A stretch of DNA of 64,000 nt, from contig NZ_JAMGSI010000002.1 of the NCBI RefSeq assembly GCF_023516715.1, forward strand, positions 186,001 to 250,000, read 5' to 3'. The DNA is from Akkermansia massiliensis. GTDB taxonomy: Bacteria > Verrucomicrobiota > Verrucomicrobiia > Verrucomicrobiales > Akkermansiaceae. Below the pieces are notes generated by a model. That model saw only the letters and a list, made by a program, of their open reading frames with translations. It was not told where the DNA came from and made no database searches. Shown here in pieces: positions 28,638-37,325 of the stretch (the first letter of the stretch is position 1; every line of letters starts with the position of its first letter). The position numbers and the translations under genes were made by a program.

Positions 28638-29243
28638 ATGAAGACGCTGATCGTGACCGGCGGAATCGCCACCGGAAAGTCCACCGCCATCCGCCTGCTG
28701 ATGGAGAAGGGGGGGCCGCGCCTGCGCCTTTTTGACTGTGATGCGGAGGCAGGCAGGCTGCTGGACGGCGGCAGGCTTAGGGAGAGGCTCTCCAGCGCCT
28801 TCGGACCCGCCAGCGTGGATGAAGACGGCCGCGCGGACAGGAACTTCCTGCGGGAGCTTGTCTTCCGGAATCCGGAAAGCCGCAGGACGCTGGAAGGAAT
28901 CATTCACCCCCTGCTGCACCAAGAATGTCTTGCGCAAATGCGGGCGGCACGTCAGAATGCGGCGGTAGCCGGGTTTGTCATTGACGTGCCCCTGTTTTTT
29001 GAAACATCGGCGCGCTACCACCAGGATGCCGTGTGCGTGGTGGCCGTTTCCCGGGAAACGCAGAAGACCCGCCTGGCTCTCAGGAACGGATTCCGTGAGG
29101 ACATGATTGAAGCCATTCTGGCGGCCCAGCGTCCTATCATGGAAAAAGTGGCCGCGGCCGATTTCGTCCTCTGGAACGAAGGACCGCCGGACCTGCTCCG
29201 CCAGCAAATCCAAAGACTCTACCAACATTTTTTTCATGACTGA
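28638..29243 (+). CDS. coaE: Dephospho-CoA kinase
   Basis: A 201-residue cytoplasmic kinase that phosphorylates the 3'-hydroxyl of dephospho-CoA, the last step of coenzyme A synthesis. The N-terminus holds the P-loop (VTGGIATGKST). Family positions follow: FDCDAEAGRLL, the EGIIHPLLHQE segment, and VIDVPLFFETS. The remainder has the adenylate-kinase-like fold with QKTRLALRNGF and a C-terminal helix. Length is normal. Its end overlaps the start of rho by 8 bases (ATGACTGA), so the two are translationally coupled. Confidence 0.95.
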   Translation: MKTLIVTGGIATGKSTAIRLLMEKGGPRLRLFDCDAEAGRLLDGGRLRERLSSAFGPASVDEDGRADRNFLRELVFRNPESRRTLEGIIHPLLHQECLAQMRAARQNAAVAGFVIDVPLFFETSARYHQDAVCVVAVSRETQKTRLALRNGFREDMIEAILAAQRPIMEKVAAADFVLWNEGPPDLLRQQIQRLYQHFFHD

Positions 29244-30681
29244 AGAACTCGACAACAAGCCCCTCCCCTCCGGAGAGGATCCGCAGGCGGCTCCCCCCAA
29301 GCCCCTTCCCGCACCGGAAGGGATTTCTGAGGAACATCCGGCTGCCGCTCCGGAGGAAAACGCAGGGGATACGGCCTGCGCTCCGGCAGTCCCGGCCCGG
29401 TCGGAGGAAGCCTCCGCTCCCGTTCCGGAACAGATTGACATCAATGAACTGCGGGAACGCCCCCTGAACGATCTTCAGGAGATGGCGGAAAGCCTCCCTA
29501 TCCGGAACGCGGCCTCCCTCACCAAGTCCCAACTGATTTTTGAGCTGGGAAAGCAGCTTCTGGCAAAGGGCCATGAAGTAGTCGTCTCCGGAGTCATGGA
29601 ACAGGCCAAGGACAATTACGCCATGCTGAGGGATCCGGTCAAAAGCTTCCGCACCTCTCCGGATGATATTTACCTGGGCGGCAACCTCATTAAGCCCCTG
29701 CACCTCCGCGTAGGCCAGCAGATCAAGGTCAGGCTGCGCAAGCTGCGTCCCCATGACAAGTACCTTTCCGCCTCTTCCGTCATCAGCGTGGAAGGCATCC
29801 CCGCAGAAGAGTACCGGGCGCGCAGTGACTTTGAACGCCTCACCCCCCTCTTCCCGAAGGAACGCCTCCTTCTGGAAAACAAGGAGGTCAATTCCGCCGC
29901 CATGCGCGTGCTGGACCTCATGACCCCCTTCGGCAAAGGCCAGCGCGGCCTGATCGTGGCGCCCCCGCGCGGCGGCAAAACCGTTCTTCTGAAAACAATC
30001 GCCCGTTCCATCAGGGCCAATTATCCGGAAGTGGAATTGATCGTGCTGCTGCTGGACGAACGCCCGGAGGAAGTAACGGATTTTGAAGAAACCGTGGATG
30101 CTCCGGTGTACGCCTCCACCTTTGACGAGCCTTCCCGCCGCCACGCCCAGGTTTCCGACCTGGTCATTGAGAGAGCCAAGCGGCTGGTGGAAATGGGCAA
30201 GGACGTCGTCATCCTGCTGGACTCCCTTACCCGGCTGGCCCGCGGCTACAACGCCAACCAGACGGGGGGACGCATCATGTCCGGCGGCCTGGGTTCCAAT
30301 GCGCTGGAAAAACCGCGCAAGTTCTTTTCCGCCGCGCGCAACGTGGAGGAAGGCGGCAGCCTGACCATCATCGCCACGTGCTTGGTGGATACGGAGTCCA
30401 GAATGGATGAAGTGATTTTTGAAGAATTCAAGGGAACGGGCAATTTGGAAATCCGGCTGGACCGGGAGCTTTCCGAACGGCGCATTTATCCGGCCATCTC
30501 CCTTTCCCAGAGCGGCACCCGCAATGACGACAGGCTGTACAACGAACAGGAGTTCGTCAAGATCATGCAGCTTCGCCGCCAGCTCGCCATGAAGCCGGGC
30601 TGGGAAGGCCTCCAGGCCCTCCTGCAAAATATCTCCAAGACACAGAACAATGCGGAACTCCTGCTGACAGGGCTGCGTTAA
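29236..30681 (+). CDS. rho: Transcription termination factor Rho
   Basis: A 481-residue RNA-dependent helicase that ends transcription. Residues of about 1-65 are an acidic, Pro/Ala-rich extension of low complexity. The Rho N-terminal helical domain ([13 protein letters not shown]) and cold-shock-like RNA-binding domain ([19 protein letters not shown]) follow. The ATPase core has Walker A near residue 245 (APPRGGKT), the [10 protein letters not shown] Walker B region, [11 protein letters not shown] (Q-loop region) and the C-terminal [15 protein letters not shown]. The start at 29236 overlaps coaE by 8 bases; an upstream extension in the same frame is rejected because it lacks similarity to Rho. 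A strong intrinsic terminator follows. Confidence 0.97.
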   Translation: MTEELDNKPLPSGEDPQAAPPKPLPAPEGISEEHPAAAPEENAGDTACAPAVPARSEEASAPVPEQIDINELRERPLNDLQEMAESLPIRNAASLTKSQLIFELGKQLLAKGHEVVVSGVMEQAKDNYAMLRDPVKSFRTSPDDIYLGGNLIKPLHLRVGQQIKVRLRKLRPHDKYLSASSVISVEGIPAEEYRARSDFERLTPLFPKERLLLENKEVNSAAMRVLDLMTPFGKGQRGLIVAPPRGGKTVLLKTIARSIRANYPEVELIVLLLDERPEEVTDFEETVDAPVYASTFDEPSRRHAQVSDLVIERAKRLVEMGKDVVILLDSLTRLARGYNANQTGGRIMSGGLGSNALEKPRKFFSAARNVEEGGSLTIIATCLVDTESRMDEVIFEEFKGTGNLEIRLDRELSERRIYPAISLSQSGTRNDDRLYNEQEFVKIMQLRRQLAMKPGWEGLQALLQNISKTQNNAELLLTGLR

Positions 30682-30710
30682 GGTTCACCTCCCTTTTTCC
30701 GTCTTTACCG

Positions 30711-30742
30711 CCTCCGTTCCCTCGCCGGGACGGAGGTTTTTT
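30711..30742 (+). terminator. Rho-independent terminator of rho
   Basis: A 10-bp stem CCTCCGTTCC / GGGACGGAGG (one G-T pair) with a 6-base loop, followed by six T residues, lies 29 bases after the rho stop codon. Confidence 0.92.
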
Positions 30743-30781
30743 ATGGAGATGTTCCCCGTCATTTCCGGATTCCGCGGCAAT

Positions 30782-30889
30782 ATCATGGACATCATGGACA
30801 TCATGGACATCATGGACATCATGGACATCATGGACATCATGGACATCATGGACATCATGGACATCATGGACATCATGGATAGCATGGAT
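30782..30889. repeat. Perfect 9-bp tandem repeat (minisatellite)
   Basis: Ten uninterrupted copies of ATCATGGAC (30782-30871) are followed by ATCATGGAT and AGCATGGAT, twelve units in all. The array lies in the convergent gap between rho and the P-type ATPase. Because the unit is a multiple of three without stop codons, both strands stay open: (MDI)n on the plus strand and (MSM)n on the minus strand. A plus-strand frame of 64 codons spans it from 30743, directly after the rho terminator, but nothing else supports coding. Perfect identity of units suggests recent slippage and copy-number variation among strains. Confidence 0.95.
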
Positions 30890-30952
30890 AGCATGTTTGC
30901 CGGGAGCCGCTCCGCCCGGAACAAGGGGGTGGAGTGAACGGATTCTCCTCCG

Positions 30953-32878
30953 TCACGCGTCCAGTTGTACCCGGAAAATACGCATGGAGTTGCCCACCGC
31001 AAGCAGGCAGACGCCTACATCCGCCATGACGGCGGCCCACATACCGGCCAGCCCCAGAATACCCAGCACCATCACCAGCAGTTTGACGCCCAGGATGAGA
31101 ACAATGTTCTGCACGATAATGCGCTCCGTCGCCCGTGACAGAACCATTCCCTGCGGAACGGCAACGGGGTCTCCTTTCATCACCACCACGTCCGCAGCCT
31201 GGAGAGCCGTATCAGACCCTACGCCGCCCATGGCTATGCCGATGTCCGCGGCAGCCAGGGAAGGAGCGTCATTCATGCCGTCCCCCACAAAGGCGAGCAG
31301 GCCTTCTTCCGGCTTCAGCCGGCGCACGTGCTCCAGCTTGCCGGCCGGCATCAGCCCGCTGAACACCTCGTCCAGCCCCAGCTTGCGCCCCACCTCCGCA
31401 CCGGCGGAGGAGGAATCCCCCGTCAGCATCACCAGGTTGGAAACGCCCAGCCCCCTCAATTCCCGCACCGCCTGTTCCGCCCCCGGCTTGATCCGGTCAG
31501 ACAGACGCAAACGTCCCAGCGGAACGCCGTCCAGAGCCACGTAAATGGTTACGCCGCGATCCTCTTCCTCCCCTGCCTCTACTCCCGCCTCCTGGAGAAA
31601 AGCCTTTTTCCCCACCAGCACAGCCTTCCCTTCCACACGGGCGGAAACGCCGCCCCCCGTTACTTCCACCAGCTCCGCCACACGGTCCGGGAACAGGCTG
31701 CCTTCATACGCCTTTACGATGGAACGCCCCAGCGGGTGGGAGGCGGAGCTTTCCGCGTGCGCCGCCCAGTACAGCAATTCCTCCGGCGTTACTCCGTCAC
31801 GTGGAAGCACTTCATCCACGGAAAAGACGCCCTCCGTCAAGGTTCCGGTCTTGTCAAACACCACCGTCTTCACTTTCCGCAGGGCATCCAGGTAGTTGCT
31901 CCCTTTCAGCAGAATTCCCTGCCGCGCCGCCCGCCCTATCCCGGCAAAGAAGCCCAGCGGGATGGACAGCACCAGCGCACAGGGGCAGGAGATCACCAGC
32001 AGCACCAGCGCGCGGAACAGGCCGTCCGTCCAGCTTCCGCCCGTGACGAAGGGATAAAGCAGGAACACCAGAACGGCAATGGAGATCACCAGCGGCGTAT
32101 AGATGCGTGAAAACGTGGACAGCCTTCCTTCCAGGGGGGATTTATGGCCGGAAGCGGCTTCCACCAGTTCCTGGACCCTCGCCAGGGCGGAATGCCGCCA
32201 GTCCCGGTCCGTGCGCACCTCCAGCACGCCCTGTCCGTTGATGTACCCGGCCAGCACGGTGCTTCCGGCCCCGGCCTCCACCGGAAGGGATTCACCGGTC
32301 ATGGCGGAGGTATCCAGGACGGAATTCCCTTCCGTCACCGTGCCGTCCAGCGGGACACGCTCTCCGGGGCGCACTTCAATCACGGAACCGGGCCGGACCT
32401 CCGCGGGAGGAACGTCACGGACAGTGCCGCCCTCTCTCACATGGACGGATTCAGGCCTCAGGTTCATCAGTTCGCTCACGGACCGGCGGGAACTGCCCAC
32501 CGCGCGCTCCTGGAGATATTCTCCCACGCGGTAGAAAAGCATCACCCCGACGGCTTCGGAATAATCCCCCAGGAACATCGCTCCCAGGGAGGCAATGCTC
32601 ATCAGGAAATTTTCATCCATGGCACGCCCGTGCCTCAACCCCAGAAAAGCCGCCTTCAATACATCCCAGCCTATCAGCAGGTAGGCCGCCGCATATGCAG
32701 CCATGCCGCTCCAGGAATCGCTTCCCATCACCAGGGCGGCGACAAACAGAGCGATGCCCAGCACGGCGGGAACGGGCCTGATGGCGTCTCCGGAGCCGCA
32801 GCAGCTTCCTGAACAGCACCCTCCGGCGCAGCAGGAAGCTCCTTGTGAAAAATGTTCGTGGGGATGTTCCGTACTCAT
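30953..32878 (-). CDS. Heavy-metal P1B-type ATPase, Zn/Cd-like
   Basis: A 641-residue metal exporter. Instead of an HMA domain the N-terminus has a short His/Cys-rich segment (HPHEHF and SCCAGGCCSGSCCGSGD), probably a metal-sensing or docking tail. Core motifs: actuator TAMTGESLPVE, the membrane CPC motif in SCPCALVLSIP, phosphorylation Asp in DKTGTLT (about 343), nucleotide-site SSASHPLG, and hinge GDGMNDAP. The last membrane segment has MADVGVCLLAVGNSMR, whose Asp matches the Zn/Cd/Pb (ZntA/CadA) group, not Cu pumps. A perfect GTTAG-N6-CTAAC operator lies 48 bases upstream of the start. Regulation with the Fe/Mn-type repressor suggests that Fe(II), Mn, Zn or Co should be considered as substrates. 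Confidence 0.95.
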   Translation of the reverse strand: MSTEHPHEHFSQGASCCAGGCCSGSCCGSGDAIRPVPAVLGIALFVAALVMGSDSWSGMAAYAAAYLLIGWDVLKAAFLGLRHGRAMDENFLMSIASLGAMFLGDYSEAVGVMLFYRVGEYLQERAVGSSRRSVSELMNLRPESVHVREGGTVRDVPPAEVRPGSVIEVRPGERVPLDGTVTEGNSVLDTSAMTGESLPVEAGAGSTVLAGYINGQGVLEVRTDRDWRHSALARVQELVEAASGHKSPLEGRLSTFSRIYTPLVISIAVLVFLLYPFVTGGSWTDGLFRALVLLVISCPCALVLSIPLGFFAGIGRAARQGILLKGSNYLDALRKVKTVVFDKTGTLTEGVFSVDEVLPRDGVTPEELLYWAAHAESSASHPLGRSIVKAYEGSLFPDRVAELVEVTGGGVSARVEGKAVLVGKKAFLQEAGVEAGEEEDRGVTIYVALDGVPLGRLRLSDRIKPGAEQAVRELRGLGVSNLVMLTGDSSSAGAEVGRKLGLDEVFSGLMPAGKLEHVRRLKPEEGLLAFVGDGMNDAPSLAAADIGIAMGGVGSDTALQAADVVVMKGDPVAVPQGMVLSRATERIIVQNIVLILGVKLLVMVLGILGLAGMWAAVMADVGVCLLAVGNSMRIFRVQLDA

Positions 32879-32925
32879 GACCTGTTCCGCTTGTACGCCT
32901 GCGTCTACGCTATGGCAAGCCCTAT

Positions 32926-32941
32926 GTTAGTTCAATCTAAC
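32926..32941. promoter_or_regulatory. DtxR-type operator, perfect (site A)
   Basis: GTTAG-TTCAAT-CTAAC, a perfect 5-bp inverted repeat spaced by 6. It overlaps the ROK-kinase stop codon and lies 48 bases upstream of the P-type ATPase start on the minus strand. It matches the consensus repeated at the feo, porin, second ATPase and repressor promoters. Confidence 0.75.
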
Positions 32942-33935
32942 AAAGAGCTTTTGCTACTTCTTCTTTCTTAAAACGTTCCAGAACTCCCTGCCCCAGGAAT
33001 TCGTCCATCGCCATGGCGCCGGCGCCCAGCAGCCCCGCTTCCGCGCCAAATCTGGCGGGCAGGATTTTCAGCTCCTCCATGTGCATGGGGAACAATTGCT
33101 CCCTGAGGTTCTTCAGCAGGGGCTTCATGAGCAGGTCTCCGGCCTTGGCTACCCCCCCGCCAATGATGAAGGCGTCCGGCACCAGCGTGTACATCAGGTT
33201 CATGATGAGACAGGCCAGCATTTCCGCCGTGTCCTCCCATAGCTGGAGGGCGATGGGACAGCCCGCGCGGGCGGCTTCGTCCAGGTCCCTGGGCGTGCAT
33301 TCGTTCACGGTTTTGACGATTCCCGCCCCGGCATACCGTTTGACCGCCTCCGCCGCCAGTTCGTTGTTGCCGATGTATTCTTCAATGGCTCCCCGGTTGC
33401 CGAACGGGCCGGGCTTGCCCTGGTAATGGATGCTCGTCTGGCCCAGCTCCCCGGTGGAAAGCCGTTTCCCCCGGAGGATGCGGTCATTCACCACAATGCC
33501 GCCGCCAATGCCCGTCCCCATGGTCAGGCACACCAGGCTGGACATGCCGCGCCCGGCGCCCAGCTTCCATTCCGCATACGCCATGCAGTTGGCGTCATTG
33601 TCCAGCACGACGGGGAGGCCCAGCGCCTGCTCCATCAGCTCCTTCACCGGAACTTCATGGTCCCATACCCGGACATTGGTAAGCTGGTAAAGAGTCCCCC
33701 TGTAGTAATCGCACCATCCCGGCATCCCCATGCCCATCACGCAGGCGGACGGGAATTGCCCGCGCAGGTTCAGGGCCGCCGCAATCATGGCCTCAATAAT
33801 CGCCTGGGGACTTTCAAACATGGCGGTGGGAATGCGGTCCGCTGTCGCCAGAATACGGTCCCCCGCCGTCACGCCCATTTTGATGCTCGTACCGCCGAAG
33901 TCCACGGCCAATGTGCAGGGTTCTGAAAAGCTCAT
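32937..33935 (-). CDS. ROK-family sugar kinase (glucokinase-like)
   Basis: A 332-residue kinase of the ROK family, likely phosphorylating glucose or an N-acetylated hexosamine released from mucin. The phosphate-1 loop DFGGTSIKMG is at residues 12-21, the catalytic Asp is in LDNDANCMAYAEWK (about 113-118), and GTGIGGGIVV is the phosphate-2 region. The ROK zinc motif is altered: where the family usually has GH-x-CxCGxxGC, this protein reads ELGQTSIHYQGKPGPFGNRG followed by AIEEYIG, so the Cys ligands are lost. Zinc-free ROK kinases exist, so activity is still expected. The gene is alone on the minus strand, upstream of the ATPase, whose operator overlaps its stop codon. Confidence 0.9.
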   Translation of the reverse strand: MSFSEPCTLAVDFGGTSIKMGVTAGDRILATADRIPTAMFESPQAIIEAMIAAALNLRGQFPSACVMGMGMPGWCDYYRGTLYQLTNVRVWDHEVPVKELMEQALGLPVVLDNDANCMAYAEWKLGAGRGMSSLVCLTMGTGIGGGIVVNDRILRGKRLSTGELGQTSIHYQGKPGPFGNRGAIEEYIGNNELAAEAVKRYAGAGIVKTVNECTPRDLDEAARAGCPIALQLWEDTAEMLACLIMNLMYTLVPDAFIIGGGVAKAGDLLMKPLLKNLREQLFPMHMEELKILPARFGAEAGLLGAGAMAMDEFLGQGVLERFKKEEVAKALC

Positions 33936-34079
33936 GGTTCATACTTATGCCACGCACCCCCTGGAATCAACGCAAAAACGCATTCACACCCATCCCTTTC
34001 CGCGGCATGCCGAACTTCTTGTATAAAATACAATAAATATCCTCCAGAAAGGGCTTGCCAGGGATGCGCCGTCCAGTCC

Positions 34080-34637
34080 ATGATAGGCGCCGTGATGATG
34101 GAAATGCCCGGTTCGGACGAATGGTTCATGCGCCAAGCCATGAAAGAATCCAGAAAAGCCCTGGTGAAGGGGGAGGTGCCCATCGGGGCCATCGTGGTGA
34201 AAGACGGCCGCGTGATCGGCCGGGGCTGGAACCAGGTGGAGGCCCTCAAGGACGCCACGGCCCATGCGGAGATGATCGCCCTGACGGCAGCCCAGGAGGC
34301 GCTGGGCGACTGGCGGCTGGAAGGCTGCACCCTGTACGTCACCAAGGAACCGTGCCCCATGTGCGCGGGGGCCATCGTCCACTGCCGCCCGGACCGGGTG
34401 GTCTTCGGCTGTCCGGACGCCAGGACCGGAGCCGCGGGAGGCTGGATCAACCTGCTGGATTCCAACCCTCCCCTCAACCACAAGTGCGAGGTGCGTCCCG
34501 GCGTTCTGGGGGACGAATGCCTGCACCACCTCCAGGAATTTTTCCGTGCGGCGCGGCTGGCGGCCAAAGAACGGAAGAAGCTGGCTGCGGACTCCCCCGC
34601 AATCCCGGATGAAAACGGGGAAGACGGCCCCGAATAA
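34080..34637 (+). CDS. tadA: tRNA adenosine(34) deaminase TadA
   Basis: A 185-residue deaminase that converts A34 of tRNA-Arg(ACG) to inosine; essential in most bacteria. The zinc site is visible: His62-Ala-Glu64 (TAHAEM) and PCPMCAGA with Cys92 and Cys95. QALGDWRLEGCTLYVT-type and FGCPDARTGAAGG segments match TadA. The C-terminus runs about 25 residues past the usual end (KKLAADSPAIPDENGEDGPE), charged and probably disordered. Start choice is uncertain: 34080 is used, but Met codons at 34098 and 34104 are equally plausible. lipA follows 50 bases later. Confidence 0.94.
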   Translation: MIGAVMMEMPGSDEWFMRQAMKESRKALVKGEVPIGAIVVKDGRVIGRGWNQVEALKDATAHAEMIALTAAQEALGDWRLEGCTLYVTKEPCPMCAGAIVHCRPDRVVFGCPDARTGAAGGWINLLDSNPPLNHKCEVRPGVLGDECLHHLQEFFRAARLAAKERKKLAADSPAIPDENGEDGPE

Positions 34638-34687
34638 AGCACTTTGCATTTGCCAAAGCAGCGGACTCACGGCAAGCTAGCGGGGCT

Positions 34688-35626
34688 ATGGAACACCGGA
34701 ACGACAACGAGACTGCGGAAGGGACGGAACGCAAGCCGTCCTGGATCAAGGTGCGCCTGCCCAACGGCCGGGAATTCTGGGACGTCAAGCAGCTTGTGGA
34801 AGGCAAGCACCTGTTCACCGTCTGTGAAGAAGCCCACTGCCCCAACCGCTACGAATGCTGGAACCAGGGCACGGCCACTTTCATGATCGCCGGGGAGCGG
34901 TGCACGCGCGCCTGCGCCTATTGCGCCGTAAAAACCGCCAAGCCCTTTCCGCTGGACCCGGAGGAGCCGCAGCACGTGGCGGACGCCGTCGTGCACATGA
35001 AGCTGCGCCACGCCGTCATTACCATGGTCACCCGGGACGACCTTCCGGACGGAGCCGCCGCCCACTTCGCCCAAGTAATCCGGGCCGTCAGAAAAGCCAG
35101 TCCCTCCACCATCATTGAGGTGCTGGCCTCGGACCTGAATGAGAAGCCCTCCTCCATCCGGACGCTGATGGCGGCACGCCCCCACATCTTCGGCCACAAT
35201 CTGGAAACGGTGGAACGCCTGACGCCCATCGTGCGCTTCCGCGCCCAGTACCAGCGCTCCCTGCGCGTCCTCCGGATGGCGCTGGACTGCGTAGACGGCA
35301 AGGTTTCCACCAAAAGCGGCATCATGCTGGGCCTGGGAGAGACGGAAGACGAGCTTTTCCGGTCCATGGACGACCTGCTGGAGCACGGCGTCACGGTGCT
35401 GACGCTGGGGCAGTACCTGCGCCCCTCCCGCAACCACCTGCCGGTGGTCAAATACATCCATCCGGACGACTTCGTCCGTTATGAGGAGGTCGCGCGAGCC
35501 AAGGGCTTCAGGCACGTGGCGTCCGGGCCGCTGGTCCGCAGCTCCTACCATGCCGCCAATTTCACCCCGGAAGCGGACGTGCTGGAGGCCATTAACGAAG
35601 ATTTGAGAAAGGCCGGCGAACTTTAG
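34688..35626 (+). CDS. lipA: Lipoyl synthase
   Basis: A 312-residue radical-SAM enzyme that inserts two sulphur atoms into protein-bound octanoyl groups. The auxiliary-cluster motif C-x4-C-x5-C is present (CEEAHCPNRYEC), as is the radical-SAM motif CxxxCxxC (CTRACAYC), and the C-terminal RSSYHA carries the conserved Ser that ligates the auxiliary cluster. Other family blocks include MVTRDDLPDGAAAHFA, KSGIMLGLGE and LTLGQYLRPSRNHLPV. Length is typical. It follows tadA and precedes a cytochrome c peroxidase gene by 66 bases. No lipB is in the window. Confidence 0.97.
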   Translation: MEHRNDNETAEGTERKPSWIKVRLPNGREFWDVKQLVEGKHLFTVCEEAHCPNRYECWNQGTATFMIAGERCTRACAYCAVKTAKPFPLDPEEPQHVADAVVHMKLRHAVITMVTRDDLPDGAAAHFAQVIRAVRKASPSTIIEVLASDLNEKPSSIRTLMAARPHIFGHNLETVERLTPIVRFRAQYQRSLRVLRMALDCVDGKVSTKSGIMLGLGETEDELFRSMDDLLEHGVTVLTLGQYLRPSRNHLPVVKYIHPDDFVRYEEVARAKGFRHVASGPLVRSSYHAANFTPEADVLEAINEDLRKAGEL

Positions 35627-35692
35627 AATAAATCTTGATATATTAACCCTTCCCTTTTACCATACAGGCAATTCCACGTCATTGAGAATCTC

Positions 35693-37072
35693 ATGAGCAA
35701 AACACGTTCCTTCATCACGGCCGGGGCCATTCTGGGCGGCACGGTCATCGTGACGGCGGCAGTCGCGCCCCTGTTCCTGCCGAACCAGAATATCAAGCCC
35801 CTGACATCCGCCCAGGCGGCGGAAATCACCGCACATACCATGAACTCCAAGTGTGCGGACTGCCATAAGCCCGGCACCCACATTTCCGAATTGGTGAACA
35901 CCCTTTCCGGCGGCCTGCTGGCGCGCCACATCCGGGACGGACAGCGTAGCTACAACATGGATGAACCGCCCACTGCCGTGACCCTTTCCAAACTGGAACA
36001 CGTGCTCCAGATCAATTCCATGCCACCCACCTCCTACACCATGGTGCACTGGGGCAGCACGCTCACCCTTCCGGAAAAAGCAGCCATGCTCCAGTGGGTC
36101 AAGGATGAACGCCTGAAAATCTTCGGCGACATGGTGGGCAAGGAGTACGCCATCACCGCCATCTCCCCCATTCCAGACGCCCTTCCCACGGATCCGGCCA
36201 AGGTGGCCCTGGGCTACAAGCTGTTCCATGACGTGCGCCTCTCCACAGACAATACCGTTTCCTGCGCTTCCTGCCACTCCCTGGAGAAGGCCGGCACGGA
36301 CAACCTGGCCACCTCCACCGGAGTCCGCGGCCAGAAGGGCGGCATCAACGCCCCCACCGTCTTCAACGCCGCCTTCCACACCAAGCAGTTCTGGGACGGA
36401 CGCGCCGCCAACCTCCAGGAACAGGCGGGCGGACCTCCCCTGAACCCGGTGGAAATGGGTTACGAACATCCGGACGACTGGAACCAGATCGCCGCCAAGC
36501 TGAACCAGGACACCGTGTTTGCCGCGGAATTCAGGAAGGTTTATCCCCAGGGCTTCAACGGAGAAACCATCACAAACGCCATCGCGGAATATGAAAAGAC
36601 CCTCATCACGCCGAACAGCCCGTTCGACCGTTATTTGAAGGGTGATGAAAACGCCATCAGCGAGAATGCCAAGAAGGGCTACAGGCTCTTCCTCAAGCTC
36701 GGTTGCCAGACCTGCCACACCGGCCCCGCCATGGGCGGCCAGTCCTTTGAATACGCCGACCTCAAGGGAGACTTCTTTGCCGGACGCGCCAAGACCAATG
36801 ACGACAACGGCCTGATGAACTTTTCCAAGAAGGAATCAGACAGGCACAGGTTCCGCGTTCCCACCCTCCGCAACGTGGAGCTTACCTGGCCGTACATGCA
36901 TGACGCCTCCGCCCAGACGCTGGAGGAAGCCATCACCAAGATGTACCACTACCAGCTCGGCTACGACAAATTGGACAAGAAGGAGGTGAGCCTGCTGGTG
37001 GCCTTCCTGAAAACCCTGACCGGGGAATACAACGGCAAGCCCGTCCAGGGCGAAGTCTGCCCCGCCTCCTGA
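35693..37072 (+). CDS. Three-haem cytochrome c peroxidase (CCP/MauG family)
   Basis: A 459-residue envelope protein. One N-terminal membrane anchor or signal helix (about 8-27) precedes three CxxCH haem-c motifs: CADCH (about 54), CASCH (about 190) and CQTCH (about 338). The last two belong to the standard two-domain peroxidase (HDVRLSTDNTVSCASCH, NAAFHTKQFWDGR, VPTLRNVELTWPYMHD). The extra N-terminal haem domain of about 150 residues is the mark of the trihaem subgroup, in which it may take electrons from the quinol pool or a c-type donor. The role is removal of hydrogen peroxide in the periplasm, useful at the oxygenated mucus layer. A perfect terminator follows. Confidence 0.93.
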   Translation: MSKTRSFITAGAILGGTVIVTAAVAPLFLPNQNIKPLTSAQAAEITAHTMNSKCADCHKPGTHISELVNTLSGGLLARHIRDGQRSYNMDEPPTAVTLSKLEHVLQINSMPPTSYTMVHWGSTLTLPEKAAMLQWVKDERLKIFGDMVGKEYAITAISPIPDALPTDPAKVALGYKLFHDVRLSTDNTVSCASCHSLEKAGTDNLATSTGVRGQKGGINAPTVFNAAFHTKQFWDGRAANLQEQAGGPPLNPVEMGYEHPDDWNQIAAKLNQDTVFAAEFRKVYPQGFNGETITNAIAEYEKTLITPNSPFDRYLKGDENAISENAKKGYRLFLKLGCQTCHTGPAMGGQSFEYADLKGDFFAGRAKTNDDNGLMNFSKKESDRHRFRVPTLRNVELTWPYMHDASAQTLEEAITKMYHYQLGYDKLDKKEVSLLVAFLKTLTGEYNGKPVQGEVCPAS

Positions 37073-37094
37073 GCCAGAGGAAAGCATTTTTTCC

Positions 37095-37129
37095 AGCCGC
37101 GCCATGAACCTTCATGGCGCGGCTTTTTT
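37095..37129 (+). terminator. Rho-independent terminator of the peroxidase gene
   Basis: A perfect 14-bp stem AGCCGCGCCATGAA / TTCATGGCGCGGCT with a 2-base apex, followed by further T residues, lies 22 bases after the stop codon. It insulates the feo operon. Confidence 0.92.
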
Positions 37130-37191
37130 GTATTCCCCCTTCCGGCTTATTTCCGGAAAACCCCCGTTTCCGGCTTTTCCTCCGCGTCATA

Positions 37192-37207
37192 CTTAGATTA
37201 GACTAAT
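37192..37207. promoter_or_regulatory. DtxR-type operator upstream of feoA (site B)
   Basis: CTTAG-ATTAGA-CTAAT matches NTTAG-N6-CTAAN; only the outermost pair is mismatched. A smaller perfect palindrome ATTAG-A-CTAAT is nested inside. It lies 118 bases upstream of the chosen feoA start. Confidence 0.65.
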
Positions 37208-37279
37208 GGGTAAATGATTCATGATGAATAATTTTTATCCAAATTGAAAACACAGGCGCATAATATCATTGACTTACTA

Positions 37280-37295
37280 GTTTGATGAAACTAAC
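37280..37295. promoter_or_regulatory. DtxR-type operator, degenerate, next to feoA (site I)
   Basis: GTTTG-ATGAAA-CTAAC has one perfect half-site and one variant half-site. The GTTTG variant is the reverse complement of the CAAAC half-site seen at 46315-46319, so the degeneracy recurs. It is 30 bases upstream of the feoA start, where a bound repressor would block RNA polymerase. Confidence 0.55.
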
Positions 37296-37325
37296 TTTCT
37301 CCCGGATTTGATTCATACACACACC

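Noticed and set aside
26876-28903. Long minus-strand open frame opposite the secretin gene and coaE
   Set aside because: It spans two well-supported plus-strand genes and an intervening terminator, with Val/Gly/His-rich low-complexity translation and no family.
29137-30627. Minus-strand open frame opposite rho
   Set aside because: Antisense to a conserved core gene; no signal, domain or start context.
30782-30889. CRISPR array
   Set aside because: The repeat unit is 9 bp, directly abutting, without spacers, and no cas gene is near.
30743-30937. 64-codon plus-strand frame with MDI repeats, read as a protein
   Set aside because: It starts right after the rho terminator and consists mainly of the 9-bp array; both strands are open only because of the repeat, so I list it as DNA repeat, not CDS.
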